A stretch of 64,000 nt of DNA from Malania oleifera (lineage: Eukaryota > Streptophyta > Magnoliopsida > Santalales > Ximeniaceae), in the NCBI RefSeq assembly GCF_029873635.1, contig NC_080427.1, forward strand, positions 68,950,348 through 69,014,347, given 5' to 3'. Below the pieces are notes generated by a model that made no database searches, was not told the origin of the DNA, and was given only the letters and a program-made list of their open reading frames with translations. A program made the position numbers and the translations under genes. This document shows, piece by piece, positions 1-11,855 of this stretch (the stretch's first letter is position 1; every line of letters starts with the position of its first letter).

Positions 1-1096
1 AGATGCTGTGATTTATATATTATGATATACCGGCGCAAATGTCGTGATTTATGTTGGCATAGATGCCGTAAATATGCATGTTATGTCAAGATTCAAGAAA
101 ATATGATCATGTCAGATATTTCTATGAAATATGAAACAGTTATGTATCAGTATTATGAAATGTATTATATGTTATTAGAACTCAGATGGTTTAGTTTAGT
201 TTCACGATGCACGGTACCGTAGTTATGTGTTCAAGATTATGTTTATGTTTATGTTAGTGTTACCACACATCTTAGATAGAGTGTGGGAGATGGCAGTCGA
301 TATGGCTTTATGATAGTGTAGGTGTCCCTCTAGCAGTCCGGACCAAGAGGGGCAAGCCCATTGTACTTACAGACTTATGTTGATTTAGCGTGGTCGACCA
401 GCTATTGCTAGGTCCCACCTGTGGGCCGCACAACCTAGTCATGTTAGGGTAAAACATTATATAAGCTAACTATCCATCTTGGGTATTATTTCAGTATTGT
501 ACAGTTATATAAGATGATTTATATGTACAGAAATTTAGTATGTTATATTATGTTATGTCAAATCATGTTTTATTAAAAAATTATACAAATAGTTTTACAT
601 GTTATACAACCAAGTACAGTTCATGTTTATGTCACGATAATACTCATGTTGCCACACACTGATGTTAGTTTATCTCCCTTACTGAGAGATATCTCACCCT
701 AACATTACAAACATTCCAGGAAATCCAGGTAAGAGGAGGAATAGAGCTCCACAGTAGTAGAAGTTGACTGAGCTACCCTATCAAAAGGGCAAGTAGTTGA
801 GCTAGGGTTAGATGGGTTTTTGGATTGAGACCCTAGGATACTTTTGGGACTTTTTGTGGATGATTGTATATATATGACAGACTTAGTAGAACTCTGGTAT
901 TGTGTTTGATGTGGTATGACATGTATGTAATTTATGTTTTCCACTGCTTAGGTATTAAAGATGTATGATAGGTATATCCCTAGTACTCATGGGTCCAGGT
1001 TGATCATGACTATGACAGTTTAGTAGGATGTAAGAATTATTATAAATATTATTGTGTGGAAAAAAAATAAATAGTGAAGATAAGCAGGTCGTTATA
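1..1096 (+). repeat. 3' part of a Tekay-type gypsy LTR (probably solo), cut by the window edge
   Basis: The segment matches in order the 3' halves of the LTRs at 26100-27002 and 39486-41766: a block with gtaccgt and the paired tgtgg motifs, the phrase around 650 (gccacacactgatgtta), the cluster near 690-780, then a terminal A-rich tract and gtcgttata at 1096 (gtcgttaca in the relatives). The sequence right after 1096 reads as copia integrase in the + direction rather than as a normal gypsy leader. I therefore infer a solo LTR inserted in copia coding DNA. Its 5' end and target-site duplication lie outside the window. Confidence 0.6.
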
Positions 1097-2677
1097 GTTC
1101 TGGTATATAAGAAAGATGGGTTCAAGCTGGGTGATCTAACTAAAAATAGGGTGGTTATTGGTGGAGACGTGGTTTTAGGTGTTAAAGCCATGGGATAGCG
1201 TACTCAAGTAGATGAAGAGAAATGGGTGGCTGAAAGTTGCAGTAGCAGCAATGAACATGTTAGACAGGTGGAGTTGGAGACTCAAGGTAGGAGTGTAGGA
1301 AGTTCTAACTCAAAAGACTTGCAGTATCACAGGATAAACAGGAATAGAAAAGAGATTGTGATACAGGTGGAGTTTCATACTTAGGGCAGAGATGACGTTG
1401 GTTATGATGCAGAGAGTTCAAACTTGGGAGACTAGCATGATCAGAAAGGGCTTAGAGGCACTATCAGGCCACCGCTCAGGTGTGATATGATGTCTTATGT
1501 AACCATTACCACCAGGAAGGATTCTACTACTTTTCAAAAGGTAGTGCACGACTAGGAGAAGGGTAGGTGGACAAGTGCCATGGTGGAGGAGATGGAGGTA
1601 TTGAATAAGAATTCGACAGGGGGATTGGTGGTGCTCCTAGAGGGGAAGAGGGAGATAGGTTGCAAGTGGGCAAGTATTCTGTGGTTTTATGTGAGTGACA
1701 TGCCGATTGTTGAAAAGGTTTCGACTAAGGTAAATTAGTTAGGGACTCTATTGAGAAAGGAAGTTGACATGAAGGTGTTGAGTGATGCCAAAAGTGTTCT
1801 TGAGTTGAAGATTTGCAAGGTTAAAGTTACAGGGAGATTGAGATTATCTTAGGGTGACTTTGTAGCTACGGGGAGATTGGTGTTATCTCAAAGCAATTGT
1901 GTGGAAAAAAAACTACATGGAGATTGTGGTTATCTCAAGGTGGTTTTGGGGATCAAGTGTTGGTGAGGTTTAGCATGGTTAGTGTTAAACTAGTCACCGA
2001 CAGACCATTGGTGAATCTAAGTAAACAGTCTACCGCTCAGTATTCGAGGATGAATGGTGATGTTTGGGTCGTGTCAAAGGGTTCTTATGTTAGTGCAGTT
2101 GGGTACTTTGGCAGACAACAAAGGGTTTCGTCAGTTGTGAGGTTCGCATATGGAGACTACACAGGGGGTTTGGAAGATAGGAGGCTTGCAACGGGGTATG
2201 TTGTGGGAAGGCCTAATTGTTGGAAGTCTGGGGTACAGTCTTAGGGTGCGCTGGTTAGAACTAGATCGAAGTTCTTGGCAGAGGCTGGCAAGGTATTTTT
2301 TTGGTTTAGAGGATCATTCAAGGAGTTGGGTGTTTAGGTAGGTGAAGTTCTTGTCACCATAGTTAAGTTCAAGCGTGGCTTGGACTTGGTTTACGTCTCC
2401 AAGTATTAGAGGGGATGCGGGTCCCAAATCTATAGACCTAGGTGGAGCAGCGGTTATGCTTTCAAATTTCCAAGGTGGTAAATATTCGCCAAGGTGGAGA
2501 TTTTTGGGGGATGTGGCTTATATTCAGAGCGGATCTCATGTATTGGAGAAAGCTACGTGACGCGAAGGACAAAAGGACAGAAGCAAGGTGTTTTTTTCTG
2601 CTCCAAACCATTGACAGTTTGGTCAAACCGTCGATGATTTTTGTCAGCCCAGTTTGCGTATTTTGAATTCGGGGGCT
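1097..2677 (+). pseudogene. Degenerate Ty1/copia pol (integrase end, RT, RNase H)
   Basis: Broken copia polyprotein read in several frames. The end of the integrase region (GFKLGD then RVVIGGDVV) lies near 1110-1180. The N-terminal reverse transcriptase stretch (AMVEEME, GCKWA) is near 1575-1675. The later RT segment with SKGSYVSAVGYF is near 2070-2115, and the RNase H segment (GGLEDRRLATGYV, CWKSGVQS) is near 2165-2240. Stops and frameshifts are frequent, so no protein is made. The domain order INT-RT-RNase H is diagnostic of copia; gypsy has the reverse order. The 5' half is missing or lies outside the window. The sequence leads directly into a 3' LTR. Confidence 0.7.
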
Positions 2678-3033
2678 TGTAGATTGGGCTTATCTAGGGT
2701 TTTTACCTCCAGGGGATCACTATAGATGTAGTTTACTTTTTCTAAAACTCTTGTATAGGCAATAGATTGTTATATAAACAATATTGTAACCCAAAAGTGT
2801 AAGCTTTGACATTGATCATAGTGAAAACCCAAATGCTACTCCTGTGGACGTAGGCTATTGCTGAACCATGTCAATCTTATGTGTTCTAGTTGTGTTTTTT
2901 ATTCTTCTTATCATTTTTTGATTGTTTCTTGAGTATATTTCATCGTTAAGTGCTTGCATTAGTGGCTGTTGATTGTTTCATAATTAATTGTGTGCTTTCG
3001 CTGCATGTGATCAAGTTAAACGAAACACCAACA
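2678..3033 (+). repeat. Probable 3' LTR of the copia fragment
   Basis: A short purine run (gaattcggggg) is followed by tgtagattggg. About 355 bp later comes accaaca, followed at once by unrelated copia gag sequence. Inside is a U5-like phrase, gtggacgtaggc (2844-2855), followed by tgaaccatg, which recurs in other copia LTRs of this window. The start and end are inferred from TG...CA ends. No target duplication is visible because the right flank is another element. Confidence 0.5.
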
Positions 3034-3522
3034 GAACTTATTTAATGATTCATGTAATGAATCTTGTGATGAATCATATGATGAATCTAATGATGAAGGC
3101 ATGCCATCTTATGAGGAACTGCAAAGAGAATTATTCAAGGTTCATAAGATTCTAATAAAGATGTCCAAACGAAACACTTCATTGAAGAATGATAATGAAG
3201 CTTTAGTGAAAGATTTAGAATCTCATACTATTGTTGAAAAAGAAAAGGACTTAAAAATTAATAGATTATAAAATAAGATTGAAAAAGTGACAAAAGAGCT
3301 AGAAGATTTAAAATCCAAAGCTACTATTGAAAATGAGAAAGATTTAAAGATCACTAGCTCAGAAAGCAAGGTTAAAAACTATGCTAAGATAATTCTCAAA
3401 TTTACAAAAGGAAAAGACAATTTCGATAAGCTAGTGTGTTCTCAAAAGATAACCTTGGATAAAGAAGACATCGGTTTCAATGGCAAAGAGAACAAGAAAA
3501 AGAAGAATCTCTATATGGGATA
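3034..3522 (+). pseudogene. Copia gag fragment, first part
   Basis: One frame (+2) reads an acidic, then lysine-rich coiled-coil-like stretch with SYEELQRELFKVHKIL near 3110 and DNFDKL near 3420. This matches the C-terminal half of the gag of the - strand element at 13249-13995 (FIEGKRNFEKLL, GLGFNG). One in-frame stop sits near 3270. The frame runs into the solo LTR at 3523 and resumes after 5506 in the same frame, so this was one gag gene split by an insertion. The left edge at about 3034 is an abrupt junction with another copia LTR. Confidence 0.65.
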
Positions 3523-3854
3523 TGTTGACTTTTTGAGTCCGATCTTTGTTTTGATGCTGACAAATACAAGTGTTTCTTATGTGTGTGTTTTAGTACGTGA
3601 ACAGGTATTATTCAGGTCACACATAAGATCAAGAGAACATGGAAGCCAAGGCAGGTCTTAAAACACAAATCTGACACATTCCATGATGTCAAAGATCAAA
3701 GGAGAAGAAGAAAACATGTTTCATTTGTATTGCATTTTTTTTTTTTTATTTGGTCTTTAAAAATGCATGCATATGCATGATATGGTTATTTGCTCAGAAA
3801 GAACCATAGATTGACCATAGGGAGCCATAGGACCGTAGAGTGACCTTAGGGATC

Positions 3855-4365
3855 ATCTTCGGTCGACCAACGTCGGATTTTTTGGGTTAACTCAGTTGTC
3901 CATAGATTGACCTTAGGAGACCTAAAATTTTGAAAGATAAACCTTTTCATAAAAGCCAAAATCATTCCAAAGGTTTAAATGATTTAAGGTAAAAAATCGG
4001 GCTTCGGGAAACCGAACTTAGAAAGTTAAAATAGTTCAAGCGACCGAACTAGCTGGAGGTCAATTCCTTCACTAAGGCTCGGGTGACCGTCCCAGTTTTG
4101 AACTAAACGTCACTGGGCGACCGAACTCTTAAAGTCACTTTTTTCACTGTCCCCGGAAGCTTAAACCTGTAGTTCAAAATCACTCAGAGTGATTGAATTA
4201 TGATGTTCGGCATATCAAATCGTTCACTGGGCGACCAAACCTCGAACGTTTGGAAAATCGCCTTGGCCCAACCACCTGAACTTTCCCTTGAGTACCCAAA
4301 CTTGAAAAGGCAACTTTTCTATCTGTGTCTATTCGGGCAATCGTCCCTAAGGACCGGGTGACCGA
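3855..4365 (+). promoter_or_regulatory. Cluster of TTCGGTCGACC-type motifs upstream of LTR TATA
   Basis: Within the U3 of the solo LTR, ttcggtcgacc (about 3858) is followed by repeated variants: gcgaccgaac, gggcgaccgaac and gggtgaccgaacc. The variants repeat roughly every 30-60 bp. The LTR TATA box (tataaata) is at 4473-4480, just downstream. The placement suggests an enhancer-like module; this is inference. Confidence 0.5.
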
Positions 4366-4947
4366 ACCTCTCTAGTTGCCAATTTTTTACCGAGTTAATT
4401 AGGGTTAAAACTCAATTTAAACATTTCCAAAATTCCCAATAGGTCCCTAACGGTCATATTTTTTAGAAAAGCTATAAATACCTTTTTCATTTGTTTAATT
4501 AGCAACTTTGATTAGTCAACTTTTCTCTCTAATTTTACCCTAATCAAAGTTCCCCCAAAACACATTTTTATTGCAAAACTCTTTTCTTGGGGCAAATCTT
4601 TTACTCTCCAAAACTCTCTTCCATTTAGTTGTAAATCATTTTTACAAGAGAGTAATTTGTATAGGCATTTTTGTTGTGCAAAATCATTTGAAACCAAAAC
4701 CCTAGGTTCTCCGGTTTGTTCTTGAAAAATATTGTTTGGAGAAAATCTTTTGTAGGGTTTAAATCTTTGAAGCTTTTTATCATATATATTCTTTTGAAAG
4801 ATTGTAAAATCATTTTTAGAAAAACACCCTTACTTTATTGAACATAACTCATATCATATTAGAGTGCATATTATAGAGCTTTCATGTTGTACATCTTAGC
4901 TTAGTTGTAGAAGCATTTTCATATGTACAAAAATATTTTTAATGTAC

Positions 4948-5090
4948 CGATTGGGTTCAGCCTAGAATTGAACTGGGGAGTCTCAGTCCCGTAAGTGAGA
5001 CCTGTTCGGTTTAGCCCGAAAATTGAACTGGGGAGTCTCAACCCCGTAAGTGAGACAGTTTGGGCTCAGCCTTATAATTGAGCTCGGTTT
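4948..5090 (+). repeat. Tandem repeat inside the solo LTR
   Basis: The phrase attgaactggggagtctca followed by cccgtaagtgagac occurs twice, about 60 bp apart, with a third degenerate copy (ataattgagctc) after it. It lies in the R/U5 part of the LTR. Confidence 0.7.
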
Positions 5091-5506
5091 ACCTCGCCCT
5101 GTAAGGAGAGGTTGTAACGGCTTCTATTCCACCCGTTTAAGTAAGCAGATTTAGTGTAATCCGTGGGGGGTATGCCCAGGGTGGGGACATAGACTGGTTT
5201 GGTTGAACCTTGATAACAAATATCGGGTGTCTCTCTTTCCTTATCTCTTTTAAATTTCCGCACTTTAAATTTAGTTTGTCTATGCATATTCATTCATGAT
5301 TATAACTATGTTGCATGCACACATATTTAATTTAAATAAGAGTTGCACCACTCATGTATGTATGTATTCATTGTTCAATTTTTTTTCATGCACGTGTATA
5401 TTTTGAATGGGATATGATTTGTGGTGAATTGACGTAAGTGTTTAAATTAGCTGAAATATTTTTAAAACCCAATTCACCACCTATTGGGATCACACCAATT
5501 CCAATA

Positions 5507-5695
5507 GGATACTTTGTAAAAGAGTCAAATTTCTATGTTAGCACTTCATTAAATAATGCTTATACTCACACTGCTTGTTTCTTATACAAAAATAAGGGTC
5601 ATATCAAATTTGATTGCCCGTTTAAAAGAAAAGGTGTGAAAACCAAAAAAATGTTGAAACCCAAGGAAGATTGGGTACAAGGAAGAATGACATAA
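5507..5695 (+). pseudogene. Copia gag fragment, second part, with zinc knuckle
   Basis: This continues the gag frame interrupted at 3522: YFVKESNFYVS, then a CCHC-like motif whose first cysteine is visible in TACFLYKNKGHIKFDCP. The second cysteine of the knuckle appears replaced (CFLY instead of CxxC). Lysine-rich sequence follows. The frame stops at 5695. The role in an intact element would be nucleocapsid RNA binding. Confidence 0.7.
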
Positions 5696-6042
5696 TCTTT
5701 AAAATAATTCTTCCTTAGATATTAGGATTAGTCATCTAATAGGGATTAAGTTGATTTAGCCATGTCTAAATGAAGAGGTTTAGTAATGACAATATAATGC
5801 TCTGATAGTGGATAATGCTTAAAATGTCAAATCTTAGTATATGAATCTACTGCACTAAGGATCTTAAGGAATCAAGTCTATATGAGAAAGTTAAAGGATA
5901 ATTCTAAATGATTTTTGTATGCTCAAATTTAAAAATTTAAAGTATAGCATACTTTATCAAATACACTAATTTGAGTTTTAGGGGAGTCAACCATAACAAC
6001 GCAAGTACTATGTACTATCTAATCCTAAACTCATCTTGAAAC
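5696..6042. other. Unassigned AT-rich sequence
   Basis: About 350 bp between the gag remnant and the next LTR. It has no ORF I can defend. It may be decayed copia pol from the same element, but I cannot align it convincingly. Confidence 0.4.
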
Positions 6043-7949
6043 TATTAGCTTTACCGTGATCCTAAGAGGGAGGGGGGGTGAAATGGTATTTTTAAAATTA
6101 ATGCCCTAGGTCAATATCCTAATAGTAGTATTTTCACAACCCTAAAGTTGATCTAGTTTAAGTAAAATAAATCAATTGCAATATGTAGCAAAAATTAAAT
6201 AATGCAATTTAATCAACTAAGCATGCACTAGAAAGCAGTAAAAGGTAAGTGACACCCAAAAGTATTATCAAGGTTCAGAAAATTGCCTATATCCCCACCT
6301 TAGCTAACAAGCACAAGGATTATCACTATAATGCTCACTTAAACGGGTGGAGCGGCACTTAAACAATCAAGTCAATTAATACAGGGCTGACCTCAATCTT
6401 TACACACAATCCTTACCGGGCTGGATTACCACCCCCTCAGGCTATGCTTGGAATACAACAGTATTTTCTCAATCAACTGGTACAGTGATTATGCTTTCAT
6501 GTAAAGCAAATATGTACCCAATACACGCAGTCACATACACATCAATAATATAGATATAGTGTAAGCTTAGTAATGCAAATAGTTGTGCTAACAACACTCA
6601 ATATGGTATTATTAATGAAATGCTCAAGAGTGTTCAATACAAGTAATATCTTGGAATTTAAGGAAATCACATTGCAATAACAAATCAAGATTCCAAATAT
6701 ATCAATAAGATATTCAAACTAGTACAAGAAGATTTTCTTCAATGAAATAAGCATACTACTAGTTTGAAAATATTTTTGCTTGTTGAAAATATTTTTGCAC
6801 AACAAAAATCAAAGCTATGGAAGTCTTGCAACAATTATGCAAAGACCCCAAAGCTTGTTAGTCTATTTCAACAATGATTTATAATGTGAAATTAGTGGGA
6901 TAAAACTAAGCCAAACTCCCCAAAAAAAATATCACAATCAAACAAGCAAATGGGAGTTTTTTTTTGCAAAATCTAGCAATCACAAGCACACTAAATATGC
7001 TCTCACAATCTCAGAATGTCTCAAGGAAATGGAAATTTGAGAGTATTTGAACAAAAAGAGTATTTGGAAAAAAGAGGATTTTTGGCTAATGAAATTGCTA
7101 ATCCTCACAAATAAGCCTATATTTATAGGCAAGGTAAAAATTATAACCGTTTGGGACTTGTTGGGAATTCTTAGAAAAGTTTCAAAATGTTTAATTGTAA
7201 TTAACCCAAAATAACCTATATTTACCACAGTTAAAATATTTTTAACCCGACGAGATTCGGGTGGCTGAACTATGGTTCAATCACCCAAACAAACATAATA
7301 ATAAAAGGTTTTTAAATTAGTTCAGTAGCCCGAGTTTCAGTTCGGTGGCCTGAATCAAAGTCAGAAACATTTCTTTGGATTTTCAAGTACCCAGTCATAG
7401 GTTCAGTAGCCCGAACTCATGTGTTTGGTCACCCGGGGCTTAATTTGAACTAAATCCCTTGGTAGCCCGAGTTGGTGAAATGTCCTTTTCAGGTGGTTCA
7501 GACGCCCGTGGAAGGCGTGCACAAATTTGTTTGGTCGCCCGAGAGCCTAAGTCAACTATTGACTTCTCAACAGTTTGGGCGCCCAAGGATTTTTGAACTC
7601 CTGGGATTTGCTTGCCTGAACTCTCTCAAATTCCCTAATAATATTCAGTTAAGTGCATTTTTAACACTCATATATTTTGTATGATATATGTGCATGAGTA
7701 TTGGGATCTAAAGTCATACTAGGGTCTTACTGAGCTTATCATATATCCTATATGCATGATATGCAGGTAATTAATACAGACCATATACCTAGTTACTATT
7801 ACAGACCCATATTACATTTATTGAATTTACAATATGAATTAAAATCTTTGGGGTCTTCATGTCTTGCTTCAAGTGTCATTCCTTGACATGCTCATCTAAG
7901 CCTACACAAACACTTGAAAACCATCAAATACCTAAGTATAAGGTCAACA
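6043..7949 (-). repeat. 3' LTR of the - strand copia element
   Basis: Aligns along its length with 14738-16678. On the + strand it starts tattagc (the partner has tgttagg) and ends gtcaaca. Compared with the partner it lacks about 30 bp just before the end (16638-16665). The U5 G-run (gagggaggggggg) is at 6066-6078, and the TATA box on the - strand corresponds to tatttata at 7120-7127. Confidence 0.9.
7240..7615 (-). promoter_or_regulatory. Palindrome-like motif cluster in copia U3
   Basis: Repeated variants of ttcggtcgcccgaa (for example gttcagtagcccgag, gtttggtcacccgg, ttggtcgcccgag) fill the segment upstream (in - orientation) of the TATA box at 7120-7127. The partner LTR has the same cluster at 15955-16325. 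Confidence 0.5.
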
Positions 7950-7964
7950 TTCTCCCCCTTTTTG
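7950..7964 (-). promoter_or_regulatory. Polypurine tract of the - strand copia element
   Basis: ttctccccctttttg on the + strand reads as a purine run ending next to the TG of the 3' LTR. Further PPT-like C runs at about 8012, 8095 and 8470 resemble the multiplied polypurine tracts known in Sireviruses. Confidence 0.75.
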
Positions 7965-8459
7965 ATGATGACAAATACATCATGCAAAAAATGGGTATAG
8001 CCTTAGAAGGCTCCCCCCTAACAATGTGCATTATGTAAAACTTTAAATAATTTTCCATTGAAGTTCAATTCAACCCAATTTTTTGCCCTCTTATCCATGT
8101 CCCCCTTTTGGCAACAGCAAAAATGGCTATGAAACTAATAGCCTTAGGCATTGGGTAAGAATCATTTGTATACACGAGAAGTTTGGAAATTTTAAAAATT
8201 TCGACAGCATACCATTTGAAAATAAGACATTTCCCAAAAATTCCTGTATAAAAATGACCTATTTTGAGTTTTTAAGACCTAACAATTTATCCACAACTAG
8301 TCAATTCAAACAGTTCCAGTATGATCAAGATATAAAACATAAGTGTAATCATCATCATGCAGAAGATATGAGAATTATGCTTTGCAAAACATAATCAATT
8401 TCATAAAGTCCAAGCCAATAAAAGATATCAACAGTTATATTAGTTGTTAGAATTTAAAA

Positions 8460-11400
8460 TTATTTAAAAGCTCCCCCCCAGAATTTATGCAAACTATGAA
8501 ATATCTTGGAGGCATCTCTACTATGCATGAGACCTAATTCACGTCTAATTTGTATGAACCTATCTTCTGGAAGTAGTTTAGTGAAAATGTCTACCCACTG
8601 CTCATTAGTGCATATAAACTCAAGAGCCACATCCCCTTTCTGCGCATGATCACAAAGGAAGTGATGTTTAATTTTAATGTGTTTAGTTCGTGAATGTGAG
8701 ATAGGATTTTTAGACATGTTAATTGCACTAGTATTATCACATATAATTGGTACTATATCATAGTGCAACCCAAAATTCATAAGTTGTTGTTTCTTATAAA
8801 GAGTTTGAGTATAACAACTTCTAGCTGCAATATATTCTGCTTTAGCTGTGGATAAGACAACTGAGTTTTGTTTCTTGGAGAACTAAGAAACGAGAGATTG
8901 TACTAAATAGTGACAAGTGCCGCTAGTGTTATTTCTATCAACCTTACTACCGGCAAAGTCAGCATCAATATAACTTACAATCTTAAAGGTAGTATGCTTA
9001 TGGTACCATAATCCTAACTCTATACTTCCAACTAGATACCTAAGGATTCGTTTAACCGCTATTAGATGAGATTCCTTAGGAGCAGCTTGAAACCTAGCAC
9101 ACATGCACACACTAGGCATAATATCAAGCCTACTAGAAGTGAGATATAGAAGATTCCCAATCATACCACGATACAGTTTCACTTCAACCGGGATTCCTTG
9201 CTCATCTTTATCAAGTTTAATGGAAGAACTCATAGGGGTAGCAAGAATTTTACAATCTTCCATATTAAATTTCCTTAGCAAGTCCCTAACATATTTAGAA
9301 TTGCATATAAAAGTTCCATATTTAGCTTGTTTAATTTGCAGCCCTAAAAAGAAACTAAGCTCACCCATCATGCTCATTTCAAATTCACTTTGAATGCATT
9401 TGGCAAACTCATTACACAATTCATCACTAGTTGCTCCAAAAATGTATCGTCAACATAAATTTGAACTAGGAGCATATCATCATTTTTGAATTTGATGAAG
9501 AGTGTAGTGTCAATCTTGCCACAGGTAAACCCATTTTCTAGTAGAAAACCACTAAGTCTCTCATACCAAGCTCTAGAAGCTTGTTTCAATCCATACAAGG
9601 CCTTAGACAACCAGTAAGCATGATTTGGATATTTATGATTTTTAAAATCGGGTGGTTGTTCTGCATATACTTCCTCATTAATATATCCATTTAGAAAAGC
9701 ACTTTTAACATCCATTTGAAACAATTCAAAGTTTTTAAAAGCGGCATAAGCAAGTAGCATATGAGTGACTTCCAACCTAGCAACAGGAGTATATGTTTCA
9801 TCAAAGTCTATCCCCTCTTCTTGATTATAACCTTGGGCGATTAGTCTAGCCTTATTCCTAGTTACTACCCCATTCTCATCTTTCTTATTTCTATATACCC
9901 ATTTAGTTCCAATAATTGTATGATCATTAGGCCTAGGAACTAGGGTCCACACTCTGCTTCTTTCAAATTGATTAAGTTCTTCTTGCATGAACATCACCCA
10001 AGACTCATCCTCTATGGCTTCTTCAATATTTTTAGGTTCTTCTTGGGACAAGAAAGTGGAATGACTCACTAGGTTCTTCAAGGAAGATCTTGTGGCTACA
10101 CCACAGGATGGTTCACCTATGATTTGATCTACAAGATGGTTCCTAATGAATTTCCAATCTCTAGGAAACTCTTGAACTTCATTTTCATTGTCATTATCTT
10201 CAGATGATTTATCATTTACTTTTGAATTTTCACTTGCATTGTTTTTAATAGATAACTTATGTAAGCATTTTCTATTGTTCATATCATCTTCATAATCTTT
10301 CTTAGAAAATGGATTAGATTCATCAAATACGACATGAATAGATTCAATGACAGTCAATGTTCTTTTATTAAAGACTCTATATGCTCTACTATTAAGAGCA
10401 TAGCCTAGGAAAATGCCTTCATCAGATTTAGAATCAGATTTCCCTAGATGTTCATTATCCTTTAGCACAGAGCATTTACAACCAAAAACATGAAAATAGG
10501 AAATATTATGTTTATGGTTGTTCCACAATTCATAAGGGGTTTTATTAAGTGACGGTCTAATTAACAACCTATTCATGACATAACAAGCAATATTTATGGT
10601 CTCGGCCCAAAAATATTTAAGTAAGTTATGGTAATGACATATTCTTTCTTTCTACCACACCATTTTGTTAAGGAGTCCGAGGTGCGGAAAAGTTATGTGA
10701 CATGCCCTCTAGGTTACAATAAGTTTCTATGCCTTTATTTTTAAATTCAGTACCTCTATCACTTCTTATATGAGTTATCTTATAGCATTTTTCATTTTTC
10801 ATTTTCCTACAAAGCTTAGTAAACTGTTCACATGATTCATTTTTATGCGAGAAAAATAACACCCATGTGAACCTAGAAAAGTCATCAACAATGACAAAAG
10901 CATATGATTTACCACCAAGACTTTGCACAGAATTAGGACCAAACAAATTCAAATAAAACATTTCAAGTGGTCTAGTGGTAGATATAAATTTCTTTTTCTT
11001 AAAACTTGATTTTGTTTGCTTACCCATTTGACATGCATCACATATTTTAACTTTTACAAATGATGTTTTAGGCAAGCCTTTTACTAAATCTTTTCTTACT
11101 AGATTTGACAATAAGTCCATGCTAGCATGTCCTAAACGCTTATGCCACAACCAACTAGCTTCATTTATTGCAGAAAAACAAGTTACTTGTTGTGAAGCTA
11201 AGTTATCAAAAGTAGTAGTGTATACATTTTCATGGCGATGAACATTAAAAAGAACTTTATGATCTGTTTTACTTTCAACTATGCATTTATCATTTTCAAA
11301 TGATACCTCATATCCTTTATCACACAACTGACTTATACTCAATAAGTTATGCTTCAACCCATTAACTAACAAAACATTATCAATAACTAGGGAAGGATCC

Positions 11401-11580
11401 TTACCAACCTTACCTATGCCGATGATGCGTCCCTTTGCGTTGTTACTGAACGTCTCATATCCTCCATCCTTGGGAATGATTAACGCAAATTTTGCCTTGT
11501 CTCTAGTCATGTGTCGTGAGCACCCGCTATCTAGGTACCACCTGTCCTTGGAGGAGGACGATCTCAAACATACCTACAAA
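8460..11580 (-). pseudogene. Copia pol: protease, integrase, RT, RNase H
   Basis: Read on the - strand. The protease end carries DSGCSRHM at about 11530-11505. The GAG-pre-integrase segment has LWHKRLGHAS near 11150 and the integrase zinc CDAC near 11040. The integrase core (FVIVDDFSRFTWVLFF, then SDRGTEF) runs to about 10700. The end of the integrase region (YELWNNHKHN, VFGCKC, GIFLGYA) spans 10530-10380. RT covers about 9990-9050, with GTKWVYRNK, DVKSAFLNG, YGLKQASRAWY and YVDD (about 9450). RNase H follows (DADFAGS, then DNTSAINMSKNP near 8720). Breaks include a one-base deletion just after YVDD (about 9445), a stop near 8880 and disruption near 10600-10660. Most of the sequence is otherwise open, so decay is modest. 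Confidence 0.9.
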
Positions 11581-11589
11581 ATAGACTAA

Positions 11590-11855
11590 CTAACTGATAC
11601 TGGTTGCCAAATTTTGTTGGGTCCACGGGGGTTAGTAATTGGATCACCTTTAACTACCCACACTTTTCTAATTTTCACATGCTTATTCCTAAGTGGACAA
11701 TCAAATTGAATATGGCCAATTTGTTTGCATTTAAAAAATTTAATTCTACACTTAGGATCTTAGGAGGGACTTGAGATTTTGATTCACGTGTGAAATGTCC
11801 CAAGTAAAGATTAGGTTGTCTAACATTTTCAATACCATTTGTTGGCCTGGTAGTA
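11590..11855 (-). pseudogene. Copia gag C-terminal fragment with second zinc knuckle
   Basis: The - strand reads gag sequence (GIENVRQPNLYLGHFTRES) and, after a frame change near 11750, a CCHC knuckle: CRIKFFKCKQIGHIQFDCP. The nested solo LTR separates it from the rest of gag. Across the insertion the frame is the same as the upstream part, apart from a stop just before the insertion. Confidence 0.75.

Larger units (their letters stand above)
3523..5506 (+). mobile_element. Solo LTR of a Sirevirus-like copia, with perfect 5-bp TSD
   Basis: The 1984-bp insertion begins tgttgac and ends ttccaata (the terminal ca has become ta). It is flanked by GGATA at 3518-3522 and 5507-5511. Its start (tgttgactttttgagtcc) matches the outer end of the LTR at 44029-46020 read on the opposite strand, so the two belong to one family. 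Removing it puts the flanking gag back in one frame. It has a TATA box at 4473-4480 preceded by repeated gaccgaac motifs. It has a U5 end with the phrase attcacc...ttgggatcac. Confidence 0.88.
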
